NCBI RefSeq assembly: GCF_030848805.1
Contig: NC_092363.1
Location: 3,348,001 to 3,412,000 of the forward strand
DNA: 64,000 nucleotides
Reading direction: 5' to 3'
Source: Temnothorax longispinosus
Taxonomy: Eukaryota > Arthropoda > Insecta > Hymenoptera > Formicidae
The first letter of the stretch is position 1. Each line of letters begins with the position of its first letter. Of the stretch, positions 35,232 to 46,665 are shown in pieces. Under the pieces are notes generated by a model. That model searched no databases and was not told the DNA's origin. It saw nothing but the letters and a program-made list of their open reading frames with translations. A program made the position numbers and the translations under genes.

Positions 35232-37877
35232 TTAGTACAAGAATTTAAAATATTTACTGTACATAAATACAAAAACATTGTATTTTCTTGTAGGATACAA
35301 ACATATCCTACCTATAATTTCATATTTCTTATTGTTACTTTACCTTGTTTTAATTATACGCAATAATACATACACACACACATATATGTATACATATAAA
35401 GTACAAAACTTCTTACAAAAATTGATAATGTAAGCTATTGCAAAATATAAAATTTGTAAAATTTTTTCTCTAAAGCAAAACGATTAATACAAAACACACA
35501 AAATAATTTTTATTGCGTTTTAAAGAGTCTTACATAAGTTACGTTTTCGTTTCAGTGCACTTAATACATATTCATATATAGTATTACTGATGGTGTGATA
35601 CAAGTCACAAGTTTTTAAATGCTTTATGAAAGCATAAAAGCATAAATTCTAAGAATTGTATTAAAAAATATTATTCAGAATTGTTCTCAGTATTGCTCCA
35701 CATAAATGTAGTGGGGAGCCTACCATGGTAAAATAAGTTCTCTTTTAAAGCTATTACTTTTGATATTTTATCGAAGCCCCATTTCATATTTCATCAAATA
35801 GATTCCTTAGTCAAACTTGAAAATTTTAACTACAAAACATTCACTTTCGTAACTTAATTCCTTACAAGATATTGTACACTTTGTCGGATTCTTTTTCTTA
35901 CATCATATCAATAATTTCGAAGTTTTCTCTATCGGACAATTATAACGAAATAAATGGTTAAGGTAATGTAACTAATTTCATACATATACTATTATTTTAT
36001 GCTCTTATTAAAGAGTCAAACATCTCTTGAAGTCATAATTATCTTTAATTAACACGCTTTTGCTAGAGTTGCATTAGTAGACTTTATTACAAACTATTAT
36101 TCAGCGTTACAACGACAAGCAACAACCGGATTCCACTTTCTTGCGGTAAAAAGGAAAACAAGGCCTGGTCCACGCGGTCAGATAAAGAAATAGACGGTGT
36201 GAAGAGGACGAGAGATGAAAAAAACGAACTTCCACAGTTTCGGTCCATCTATTCCGCAAGTTCTTACAATCTATCACGGTCCGTCGAATATATAATATAT
36301 GTACGCGCAATGTATACTATCGGTTTCAAACAAATTTCACTTTTCACCCAAACACTTCGACCGTGACTCGAAGTCACGTACCGATAGAAAAGCGTAGAAA
36401 AATGGTCTCTTTCTTAATTGTCATAATATATAATTCAATATCACATGAACATTTTTTTTATATACGTAGAATCGTATTTGAACAGTCGTATGTATAATTG
36501 CATATCCAGCGAGAGTACTAATAAGCTTTAGATGATATAGATAGCATATTATATTGAATATTTATAATTACCAAATATATCAACTATTGCTAATATATTT
36601 AGATTTATTAATTATTAATAATACATTTTGAATATGTATTCTAAATGTAAATACAAGCTTCGATAAGACCCGTATTTAAAGTCGTGTTTCTGTTGAAAAC
36701 TTACCTAAAGTGAGTTTTGAGTCGTGATATGTTTTAATAGATGAATCTTAATTGAAAATTAATTTGAGATATTTGATACATCATTTTTGTAATTCAAGTG
36801 AGAGAAACTTAGCTGTAGATCGTTTCGAGATGTGATCTAAAAACTATTTTTGACAGTTTAATAGTCATTTTTTTTAATATATCAATTAAATATTGAGTCG
36901 GAGAAAATCGTGTATTACTTAAGTATGGTTTATAGGTAACTTGAAAAGAGATTGAGTTTATCAATAATAACATAATAATTATAAATACAGTCTCAGTTAA
37001 TCTCTAATCAAAACATAACTATTGAACTGTGTGCGTTTCAAGATATAAAATGCAATATTGAGTATCTCACCTGATACGCTCTTGAGAATAACGATTATAA
37101 ATACAGGCCTAAGTCTTTTAAGTAGTGCATGATTTACTTAAAACCTCATTCTGGTAATCAGAAGAGTACATTTGTACAATTCAAATATATTCTTGCGCGC
37201 AGTTGCACGTCATAAAGTGTGAGTGAAGATCTCTGAAGCTGTTACGTACTTTTGTTACGTATGTACTTGATACATATTGCCCGTTCTAGACTGGAGGATG
37301 GGCCGACTCTCGGCTCATCCGAGTGAGTGGTGTAGACGGGTAAAAATCTATAGTTTATGTATAGTTTATGTCACGTACACTATAGAAGGCGGATCAGCCG
37401 AGAGTCGGCTCATCCTCCAGTCTAGAACGGGCATAATTGATTATATGTACTTGATAGGTAAGAAACAACTTCGTACCAATAATTAATTATTTCATACATT
37501 TTGGAAAGACAAATAAGATCTGCTTTTTAGCTAAACTAGTGTACACTACTCTGTACTTAAGTGAACTCTGTACTTATAGTGAAATAGGTATTCTGTTTGA
37601 TATTTGACAAAAGCAAGAAGAGAAGTTTTAGTGCAGTCTAATGCAGCAATAAAAAAAAAAAACCTATTTGCGGAATGGATTATTTCAATTATTTGCTATA
37701 GATATCAAATATGCATTTTGGAAAATAAGCGCATTGCAATATTGCTCAAAATTTAATTGCAATAAATATTTCGTGTGTACAAATCATCATTCATTATTAA
37801 TAAAGAAATATGTGAACTTTATACAAATAAAAAAATAGAACAATTATATTATACAAATAAGAACGAATATTTTATTG
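35232..37877 (+). other. 3' flank of copy 4 and 5' flank of UGT pseudogene 5
   Basis: Continuous duplicon sequence. At 35,752-35,753 it keeps the uninterrupted TA target of the transposon seen at 11,760 and 23,622. The conserved GCGCGCAGTTGCACGTCAT block is at about 37,195 and the CTAAACTAGTGTACACTACT block at about 37,531. About 340 bp at 36,739-37,075 are extra relative to the other flanks and may be the fuller interior of the 109-bp MITE found at 18,408. Confidence 0.6.
37278..37433. mobile_element. Inverted-repeat element (156 bp) in the flank of UGT copy 5
   Basis: Terminal inverted repeats of about 44 bp with few mismatches, beginning TGCCCGTTCTAGACTGGAGG and ending CCTCCAGTCTAGAACGGGCA. 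It is absent from the same position in the flanks of copies 2, 3 and 6. It is GC-richer than its surroundings and non-coding. Confidence 0.85.
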
Positions 37878-37897
37878 AATTATCATCGATGATAATT
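37878..37897. promoter_or_regulatory. Palindromic GATA-type box, UGT pseudogene 5
   Basis: Exact palindrome identical to copies 1, 3 and 4, although the gene behind it is dead. Confidence 0.4.
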
Positions 37898-37932
37898 AAG
37901 TTTACTATGCTCTGCTTATTATTGACAGTAAA

Positions 37933-38355
37933 ATGAAGCCGATTGCAGAAACGATATTTTAGATGAGCTTTTTATACATCGCGGCACCAGTAAAAACTGC
38001 AAGAATCTTGGCGATGTTCCAGCACCATCCTTACAGTCACCAAATTTGTTATCAATCATTATGGATCGCTTTGAGCCAAAGAGGACACGAAGTTGTCCTT
38101 ATAACAACAGATCCGATCAATGATTCTAGTTTGACCAATTTAACAGAAATCAACTTCCAATCTAACTACCAGTTTATGAAAAAATTAAATTTCGTGAAAA
38201 ACGTTATAGCGGGGACTTATTCGTGGTTAAGTACACCACGCACACAAATATGGCCTGTATGTGGAGATATAGCAGAAAATATTTTTAAGCATCCAAAAGT
38301 ACGTAAGATGTATGCACCGGATAGTGATGAAAAATTCGACTTAGTAATTCTAGAA
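37933..38355 (+). pseudogene. UGT pseudogene 5, exon 1 only
   Basis: It starts with the usual ATG and reads like exon 1 of the other copies. Codon 10, a TGG Trp codon in the sisters, is TAG at 37,960-37,962. A one-base loss and a one-base gain a few codons later scramble about five residues around the expected VPIPS. Similarity ends at about 38,355, before the exon-1 donor, and no further UGT exons follow. Re-initiation at the ATG right after the stop would give only a truncated donorless fragment of the N-terminal domain, so I treat it as non-functional. Confidence 0.9.
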
Positions 38356-39226
38356 TCATTAATATATTATCTGTCACAATTTTTTCCATTACAACATAAA
38401 ACATTTAAAAAATGTTATTTGTGATATGCGATTATTTATTTGGTATTAAGGTACTAATTTTAAGTTTTATTAGTATTAAGATATTTCATTTTAAGATACT
38501 CACAATCAGTATCAAGACATTTCTCAATTTTAATTTTAATTTTATTGAAACTAAATTTTAATTTTAATTTTTATTAAGATACAATACATATATTAATTGT
38601 TTTACTGGCAATGGTTTTTAAATGGTTAAAAATTTATTTTTTTGTTATGATATAATATGAGTTTAATTTAGAAAGTATGCAAGAGTACATGAACAAGTAG
38701 ATAAAAAAATGTAAGCAAATAAATATATGTTCCTTTGTACCTTAGAAAGAAACGTGTGCGATCTCTTAGATTTTTTCTGACTCTCCCCCCTATATGCTAT
38801 TTACCACATTATCATATTAACATGCTCTATGTCATGTATATTATCGGTGACTTGCAGTGGAGTTTTTATTTAAGTTGTGTTTCAGATGACTAATAAGAAA
38901 AAGATTTATTATATAAATAAATTTTATAACATTATTAATTGTGATACATGTATGTCTATATGTATCTGGTTAATTAACAATGTCATAAAATATTTTGCGG
39001 TAATATTTTTTTAATATTAAAAATCTTAGATTCTAAATAATAAATTTAGATAAATATTGCATTTAACAGAGAAACGAGATACAACATAAGTCAAAGTCAC
39101 AACCGTATCTCGTTGCTCCGTTAAACGCAATTATAAAATTTACCAAAACCTATACTATGAATCACCGATGATGTACGTGATATGGAACATGTTTCATTAC
39201 GATTTAAAAAGTAGTAAAAATTAATA
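38356..39226. other. AT-rich non-coding sequence
   Basis: Repeated ATTTTAATTTTAATTTT-like strings at 38,520-38,575. An imperfect hairpin at about 39,064-39,125 pairs AACAGAGAAACGAGATAC with GTATCTCGTTGCTCCGTT. No gene is recognised. Confidence 0.5.
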
Positions 39227-39447
39227 CATTGATAGTAAAATGTACTAAATTTCAATAAATGTTTTCTCCAATAGTCCTAATAAAGTATTCTTTTGAATAC
39301 AGTAAATATTTTATTAGGCTTAGAAAATTTGTTTCAAGTGGATGAATATTTTCTTTACTCAAAAAATATTAACTGAATTAAAAAAATACTTTATAAGGAC
39401 TATTGGAGAAAACATTAATTAAAATTTAGTACATTTTTCTATCAGTG
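39227..39447. mobile_element. TA-flanked MITE, CATTGATAG / CTATCAGTG ends
   Basis: A 221-bp element with long, imperfect inverted repeats: CATTGATAGTAAAATGTACT against the inverted AGTACATTTTTCTATCAGTG, and further in AATGTTTTCTCCAATAGTCC against its complement. TA on both sides. It contains no open frame. Confidence 0.75.
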
Positions 39448-39449
39448 TA

Positions 39450-39864
39450 GGATCTAAAGCGTTTTAGGAGGTTTTACCGGTAACTCCTTTTTTAAACCTC
39501 AAAATGAAAAACAGTTCGTTTACTGCCTATTTGAGGCACAAAGTAGCTTTTTTTTACGCGGGGAAATCTTCTGCTACCGGTCGTGACCGATAACCCTCTC
39601 TAATGGGAGGGGGAAGACTCCCCCGCCCTCGGGGAGAGGCGAGGGGAGTGCCGGATTTTTACCGGCTAAAACCTCGCGGGTGTGCTTCTCGGCGCGTTTT
39701 TCATGGTGAGAAGGGGCCCCGGGAAACAGCTGATTCGTCCGGGACACAAAGTAGAAGCTAAGTACAATACAATTCTTATATAAATAGAACCTATCAAAAT
39801 CCTCCAGAATCCTTAGATGTGAAAAATAAGAGGTCGAAAGAAGGAGTAAAATTTCGATTCGGAT
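39450..39864. other. GC-rich unassigned segment, possible retroelement piece
   Basis: It stands out by composition from its AT-rich neighbours, with CCGGTAACTCC, CCCCGCCCTCGGGGAG and GGGGCCCCGGG strings. A minus-strand frame at 39,574-39,900 is open for 108 codons but shows no domain I know. It could be the end of a non-LTR retroelement; I see no reverse transcriptase to confirm this. Confidence 0.35.
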
Positions 39865-40475
39865 CGCTATATAGCTATCGCTATCGCTATCGCCTAGCAT
39901 TGTGCAAGGGGCTTTATCTCTCTGGTGTTTACGGTTTTAAATCTTTTAAAAAAGACGTCTTCAAATTAAAATATTTACGAGATATAATATATAAGAACGT
40001 TAACTGCCGAGCGTAAAATCCTCTCCGTCAGTAGGAAGCCAGAACGCCTGAGAAGGAGTATCGAGATAGTCCTGGGAACGATCACGACGGAGTCGATCCG
40101 ACGAAGAGCGAAGCGTCCGTTTCTACATTGTTCATCAATCCGCGAAATAAAGTAAGTAACATAACGATACTTCTGATATTAGTATAATTTATTAAAAAGC
40201 CATCCTACCACATTTAATTTTATATATCTTTTTCTTTTATTGGTTTTATGTGATTGACGATATATTTTTAATTATTCGAATAAAGATAAGGATTCAATTT
40301 GATTGCTGCTACATTCTAATATTTTTTTACTATACAAATTAATTTAAAAATTTATGTTATTTACTACTAAAGTTATATTTTCCGTAAACTGCAACGGTCG
40401 ACGCAAAGAGAGTTTAATTTGATGACAGAATTTACTTTAGGCCTATGATTCGTGTGTAATTGTCGGAAATCGTTT
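39865..40475 (+). repeat. Right half of composite repeat, matching 16,765-17,350
   Basis: It starts with the right arm of the foldback (TATCGC units, then CTAGCATTGTGCAAGG) and continues collinearly with 16,815-17,350 up to GTGTAATTGTCGGAAATCG, where the two copies diverge. The left arm is absent here. Confidence 0.75.
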
Positions 40476-40694
40476 TTGCAAAGAAATGTCTATCTGCCAG
40501 GCGTCTACTGATCGTTCTCGTCAATTCGCAATAGTCACGCACAGCGGTCGTGCCATCGCGGACAATAACAACGTTTTTATTATGACAGCTGGTAACCCGA
40601 CCGGTAAACTCCGAAAGCGGACGTGCCATTACGCGTTTAAAGCAATTTCCGGAAATCCCTCGTGACGTTCGACAAATGGACTGGAGTCATAAAT
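40476..40694. other. Short unassigned spacer
   Basis: Moderately GC-rich, with a minus-strand open frame that overlaps the preceding repeat and resembles nothing known. Confidence 0.4.
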
Positions 40695-40742
40695 AGTTCC
40701 GCAGTTCTGGGCTGAAGCACGACGGGCACCCATGCTATTCCA

Positions 40743-40813
<71 letters not shown>

Positions 40814-41310
40814 CTTCGCTGAATGTTCCGTGAAAGATTAATGTGAATTTTATTATTACGACTCTTATATGTATAATACGACACTAACTCAGAAAAGACC
40901 ACTTCACCATAACGTTTCCATCGTTATTATTGAACTTATCCTCAAGTTGTCAGAATTACGGAGCCTCAATAATGTCGCGGGGTTACGGAGGTAACTTTCC
41001 AAGTATTCTTATGTATTTGACACAGACATATATAAACATTCATCGTCATTATGAACAAATCGTCCATTTGTCATGAATTATAGATGGCAAAGAGATAGCA
41101 TAATATTTTATTAAAGACGCATCAATCTATTACAGAAAAGATTATTCAAGTTCGATCTTTATTAACATATAAATATAGAAAAAAGAAAAATATGCGTTAT
41201 TCATTTACTATATTATTTGACAATCAAATAATAATCTAATTGAAACAAAGCAAGTAAAGTTGATCGCATTTTTTCTCTTCTAAGTTTTCTATGATTGATT
41301 CTTAACTAAA
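40695..41310 (+). repeat. Segmental repeat with long CT microsatellite, copy b
   Basis: Matches 22,664-23,245. The (TC)n run at about 40,746-40,807 is roughly twice as long as in the other copy. Confidence 0.8.
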
Positions 41311-42767
41311 TGCGAAAAAATAAATGTTAATTAATTTCGTTAACGTAATGTAACTAATTTCATATATACTATTATTTTATGATTTTATTAAAGAGTCAAA
41401 CATCTCTTTTTAAAGTCATAATTATCTTTAATTAACACGCGTTTGCTGGAGTTGCATTAGTAGACTTCAATACAAACTATTGTTCCGCGTTACAACGACA
41501 AGCAACAACCAGATTTCACTTTCTTGCGGTACGAAGAAAAATAAGGCCTAGTCCATGTGGTCAGGTGTGTAAAAAGAAGAGGACGAGGGACGAAAGAAAC
41601 GAACTTCCACCAGTTTCGGCCCATCGATTCCGCAAATTTTTACAATCTGTCACGGTCCGTCGAATATATACGCGCAATGTATACTATCGGTTTCAAACAA
41701 ATTTCACTTTTCACCAAAACACTTTGACCGTAACACAAAGTCACGTACCGATAGAAAAACGTATGAAAATATTCTTTTTCTTAATTGTCATAATATAAAA
41801 TTCAATACCATGGCACATGAATATTTTCTTTTTATATACGTAAAATCGTATTTGAACAGCCGTATGTATATAATTGTATATCCAGCGAGACTACTAATAA
41901 ACTGTAGATAATATAAACAACATTATATTAAATATTTATAATTACTAAATATATCAACTATCAACACTGCTAATACATTTAGATTTATTAATTATTAATA
42001 ATACATTTTGAATATGTATTCTAAATGTAAATGCAAGCTTCGATAAGGCCCGTATTTAAAGTCGTGTTTCTGTTGAAAACTCACCTGAAATGAGTTTTGA
42101 GTCGTGATGATACGCTCTTGAGATGAAATTTGAATAATGATTATAAATACAGGCTTAAGTCTTTTAAGCATGATTTACTTAAAACTTCATACTAATCAGA
42201 GAGTATATTTGTATAATTCAAATATATTTTTGCACGCAGTTGCACGTCATGGAATGTGTGAAAATCTCTGAAACTGTTATTACATATTTTTGATACGTAC
42301 TTGATAAGTAAGAAACAACTTCGTACTAATAATGTGGAATTAAGCACCGACAAGCAGTACTACATTGTTAATTCTCTATCATCGAGAACGAGACGGTTAA
42401 TATAATTAATTATTTCATCTATTTTGGGAAACAAATGAGATCTACTTTTTAGCTAAACTAGTGTACACTACTCTGTACTCAAGTGAACTCTGTACTTATG
42501 GTAAAATAGGTATGTTTGATATTTGGCAAAAGCAAGAACAGAAGTTTTAGTGCAGTCTAGTGCAGCAAAAAAAACGTATTTGCGAAATGGATTATTTGCT
42601 ATAGATATCAAATATGCACTTTTGAAAATAAGCGCATTGCTCAAAATTTAATGGCAATAAATATTTCGTGTGTACAAATCATTATTTATTATTAATAAAA
42701 AAATATGTGAACTTTATACGAATAAAAAAATAGAACAATTATACAAATAAAAACGAATATTTTATTG
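41311..42767 (+). other. 5' flank of UGT pseudogene 6
   Basis: Duplicon flank as for copies 2, 3 and 5. It includes a degenerate GTTGCACGTCAT block near 42,239 and the CTAAACTAGTGTACACTACT block near 42,452. About 65 bp beginning GTGGAATTAAGCACC at 42,334 are extra relative to the other flanks. Confidence 0.6.
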
Positions 42768-42787
42768 AATTATCATAGATGATAATT
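42768..42787. promoter_or_regulatory. GATA-type palindromic box, UGT pseudogene 6
   Basis: As in the other copies but with one central change (TCATAGATGA), so the palindrome is imperfect. Both GATA half-sites remain. Confidence 0.4.
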
Positions 42788-42822
42788 AAGTTTACTATGC
42801 TCTGCTTATTATTGACAGTAAA

Positions 42823-43589
42823 ATGACGCCAATTGCTGAAACGATATTTTGGATAAGCTTTTTATACATCGCGGCACCAGTAAAAACTGCAAGGATCTTG
42901 GCGATTGTTCCAATACCATCCTACAGTCACCAACCCAGGTAGCAAGGACTCGTCATTTTGACGTCAATTGACGTCAAAAGTCTGTCATTTTGACGTCTTT
43001 TGACGTCAATTGACGTCAAAATGACGAGTGCTTGCTACCTGGGAAATTTGTTATCATTCATTATGGATCGCTTTGAGCCAAAGAGGACACGAAGTCGTCC
43101 TTATGACAACAGATCCGATCAATGATCCTAGTTTGACCAATTTGACAGAAATCAACTTCCAATCTAACTACCAGATAACGAAAAAGGTTAACCTCGCCAA
43201 AAACGTTATGGCGGGGACTCATGCGTGGTTAAGAACACAACGAACACAATTTTGGCCTCTGTTTGGAGACTTAACAGAAGACATGTTTAAGCATGTCCAA
43301 TACATTATTCCAATACCATCCTACAGTCACCAAATTTGTTATCATTCATTATGGATCGCTTTGAGCCAAAGAGGACACGAAGTCGTCCTTATGACAACAG
43401 ATCCGATCAATGATCCCAGTTTGACAAATTTGACAGAAATCAACTTCCAATCTAACTACCAGATAATGAAAAAGTTTAACTTCGCCAAAAACGTTATGGC
43501 GGAAACTCATGCGTGGTTAAGGACATCACGCACACAAATATGGCCTCTATGTGGAGAATATACAGAAAACATGTTTAAGCATCCAAAAG
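42823..43589 (+). pseudogene. UGT pseudogene 6, exon 1 broken and partly duplicated
   Basis: 42,823-42,933 reads like exon 1 from its ATG up to PSYSHQ. A 110-bp foldback element (42,934-43,043) then interrupts it and brings in a TAG at 42,940-42,942. Exon 1 resumes at 43,044 and runs to FKH with residues typical of copy 4 (KVNLAKN, RTQRTQFWP). At about 43,298 it restarts from IIPIPSYSHQ and runs a second time to FKHPK with copy-2/3-like residues. At 43,589 it changes into the transposon-relic segment. No other UGT exon follows. The reading frame stays open across the exon-1 duplication, but without a proper start or downstream exons it cannot be a UGT. Confidence 0.9.
42934..43043. mobile_element. 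110-bp foldback element with TGACGTCA palindromes
   Basis: Ends CCCAGGTAGCAAGGACTCGT and its inverted partner ACGAGTGCTTGCTACCTGGG; almost the whole element is one inverted repeat. It holds four copies of TGACGTCA, the consensus CRE site bound by CREB/ATF proteins. Comparison with intact exon 1 shows a duplicated AA at the insertion point. It is non-coding. Confidence 0.85.
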
Positions 43590-45391
43590 ACAATAATAAT
43601 AATATTTATAAATGGTATTTATAAATAGTGACAGTATTTGTGTTTTTATAGATGCCAAATAAAAATAGGAATTGAGAACATACTCGAGGTTAATCTTGAA
43701 AGAAGATTTAAATCTGCTAACGCAACAAAGGGTGGAATGAGGCCTACCTGCTCGCTTGGAATGAAGAAAGAATGCACCATATAAAAATGATGCAAAAGCA
43801 TGGTTTTCCGCTTACTTGAGATGATCTTTGTACACTGGCTTATAACTTTGCTAATCAACTTGAACTCAAACACAGATTCAATAATGAAACTCAAAAAGCT
43901 GGATGAGTGGCTTTATTCATTTTTGTCTAGACATCCTAATGTTTCTGTACGCAAATCAGAAAGTTTATCTCTTGCCAGAAGTCTTTGTATGTAAGTAGCG
44001 TGGATTTAATGCATTCGCTGCAAGCGGTGGCTGCATGAAACGTGTACATCATTTCGTAATGTTTGCCAAATGTGTGGGAAAATTATATATATATTTGTAA
44101 CTAAATATGTGAAATTATAAATTTTTTTTATCATTTTACAAGATATTAAGTGCATCTTTAACATTAAAATATGTATGGCCAACTGTTCCGTAATGCTATG
44201 GCCATCTTTTCCTTAAAGGTCGGATAAGATGGCCAATGCATATGTAATACTTTAATAATATAAAATTTATGTTAAGTGTTTTCTTCTTAATTTCGATAGT
44301 TTTACGTACTTTAAGCTTCAGCGAAGGAATATACCAAACACTATTAAAAAATAACAAAAATAAATGTATGTTTTTTGCATTTTAAAAAACTATGGCCATC
44401 TTACCCGAGTTTACCCTATACTATTATCATCTCGAAATAGAAATACCACTTGAAAATATTTTATCAAAAAGAAAATTACATAGGTATGTTTAAAAATAAA
44501 TAAAGTTAACAAAAAACTAACAAAAATTATTTAAATTCAATATTTTGATAATTTTATTATGTTCTAGACGGTTTTTGAATTTTTTACATAAATTATACAT
44601 CTACTTTTAGACACACGTATGACAAAAATTATATGGTTATTTAAAAAATGACGGCTATTGCGATGAATTATACATATAATTTTCCAGTAGTTTAGATATG
44701 GAACATTTATGTAGCTATTAGGTTTACGTAAAATAATGACGCAATTAGTATGATAACAATAGTATATATATTGCTTACAGAAATAACATACGATAGTAAT
44801 ATTCCATTCTCGTTGCGTTTCTGAGCTAGCAGTCGTCTTAGCACATATTAGGTAAATATATACATTGTTTATAAACACAGTCAAAATATATTAATGTATT
44901 ACAATCTCGCACTATTTCTTGTAACTATCGATTTGTTACAGAAGCAGATACGAAAGAAACAAAGAAAGAAATCCATTAAAATGGCTTCTTTGAAATACAT
45001 CGTAAGTTCTATTCAGTAATTATTGTTTAAGGAGATACATACACTTAAAACGATAAAGAAAAGAATCTGACATTTAAATACATTTAAAAAATATATTATA
45101 TAAAATTTATTAAAAAATAACAGATTTTATTATTAAAAACATATATATATATATATATATATATGTCATAAACAATTTTTGAATTTTTATGTTGCGAAAC
45201 TCTTTAACTTTTTAAACAAAGAAGAGAACAATATTATAGGAAGCCTACTCACCACTTGGGTGGAACAGATTTTCTCAAGTATTCCGCATTTTACACGATA
45301 AAATTGAAGAAACTTGCATACGTCACTCGTTGCATGAACTCTCACGTTAACGACTAGAAAACATTACCATCTATCAGATAATGAACGAAAT
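43586..45391 (+). repeat. 1.8-kb segmental duplicate with transposon relic, copy b
   Basis: Copy of 30,165-31,961. It joins UGT exon-1 sequence on its left at an AAAAGACAATAAT overlap and ends at GAACGAAA on its right. An (AT)n run near 45,140 is longer than in copy a. Confidence 0.85.
43787..43994 (+). pseudogene. Broken pogo/Tigger-like transposase fragment, copy b
   Basis: Same frameshift and stop as the copy at 30,366-30,573, so both derive from one already dead element. Differences are a few substitutions, for example RHPNVSVRK against RHPDVSVRK. Confidence 0.7.
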
Positions 45392-46665
45392 ATTAACAAA
45401 GTAGCACCTTCGACCCACTGGCATTTTCCCCCGACTTATTACCCTATATTTTAAAACATTTACATTCTACAACTCACACAGCACATTGCTGAAGATGGTT
45501 CGAATAGGGGCCGAAACGTACGTCGTTTAATTCCATGAAGAATAAATATAATTTCGCACCGTCAACAGCGATTGGCTCTTAATTAGCCCGTTTTCTTCCA
45601 CGTGTGGACATCCAACAGAGCCTTATCTCTCCAATTTATCAAAATTAATTTATTTATACAAAGCGATTTGATAAAAATTTCAAACAATTATATCAATAAA
45701 CTAATGTCTATGAAAGTTTTATGTGCGATATATAAACTTTTACTACGATTTCCGAGATGCAAATGGATTCAGCAGAAATGCAGGTCATAATAGCGCATAT
45801 CTATTTTATTTGCACTATTTTAGCGACAGACTATCCGTCATTTTTCTGAAATGATAGCACGCGCAGTGATTTACAAGTGTGACAAGCAGAGATTATAACA
45901 AGCGCCATTATTATCATTTTTATGTTATGTGCGTTGAGCACTTAATCACAGCTAGACATTTCGCGGAACGTGCATATGCATACAGGAAACGGGTATATAA
46001 CAAGGCGACAACAAAATGGACGCCGCAATCAGGTAGTAAAACCCGAGCACAACGGGCAAGATTCCTTAAGACGCGACGATCGCATTCACGGAAAATGTTA
46101 TGTTGATGATATCCTGCAGTTGTATCGCTTGTCAATTATATCAAGTGCAAGGGAAAAAGTACATTTTTAAAAATTGTCAAGCCTATAACTCAAAGTTTTG
46201 ACGCATTAGTAAGAATGTTAAATAATCTCCTTCACTGTGTGACAAACTTTTTCGAATATTTCGAGATAGAAATTAAAACAGGTATAGGTATTTGAAAACG
46301 AGTATATTTGAATAAAATAGTATGTGCCTATAAGTGTCCTTATCGAGACGGCTATATTGGAGATGTGATGTTACGAGTTAATATCCCAATCGTAATTAAT
46401 TTCTCTAGTTAGAGAATTTATAGAATTTTATAAAAGTTAATCGAGAGAATTATGCAATATTTAATTCATTAAATCCTAGTATATTATTACATTATTTGTA
46501 ATTTAATTGCAAGAGTAAAGTGATTTCACAACAGTAATGGCCGTGATATTCACAAAATAATGGAGCATCGTTCTACGGTTTATACGATGCATAAACTCGA
46601 GATCAACATTCTTAAGTGCCGCAATATATTTAGTCGTGCAAGCTATATATTTTACGGTATTATAG
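45392..46665 (+). other. Spacer upstream of the GMC gene
   Basis: No gene is recognised. A motif at 45,489-45,524 (CTGAAGATGG, then GGCCGAAACGTACGTC) followed by an AATAAATA resembles a string found near ends of some retroelements. Open frames at 45,879-46,170 lack any known motif. The first, possibly very short, coding exon of the GMC gene may lie in the last few hundred bases. Confidence 0.45.

Noticed and set aside
43028..43624. 198-codon open frame across the UGT exon-1 duplication
   Set aside because: It starts inside a foldback element and has no downstream exons; it is pseudogene sequence, not a new protein.
45879..46170. Overlapping open frames upstream of the GMC gene
   Set aside because: No family motif; they overlap each other on both strands and do not join in frame to the first GMC exon.
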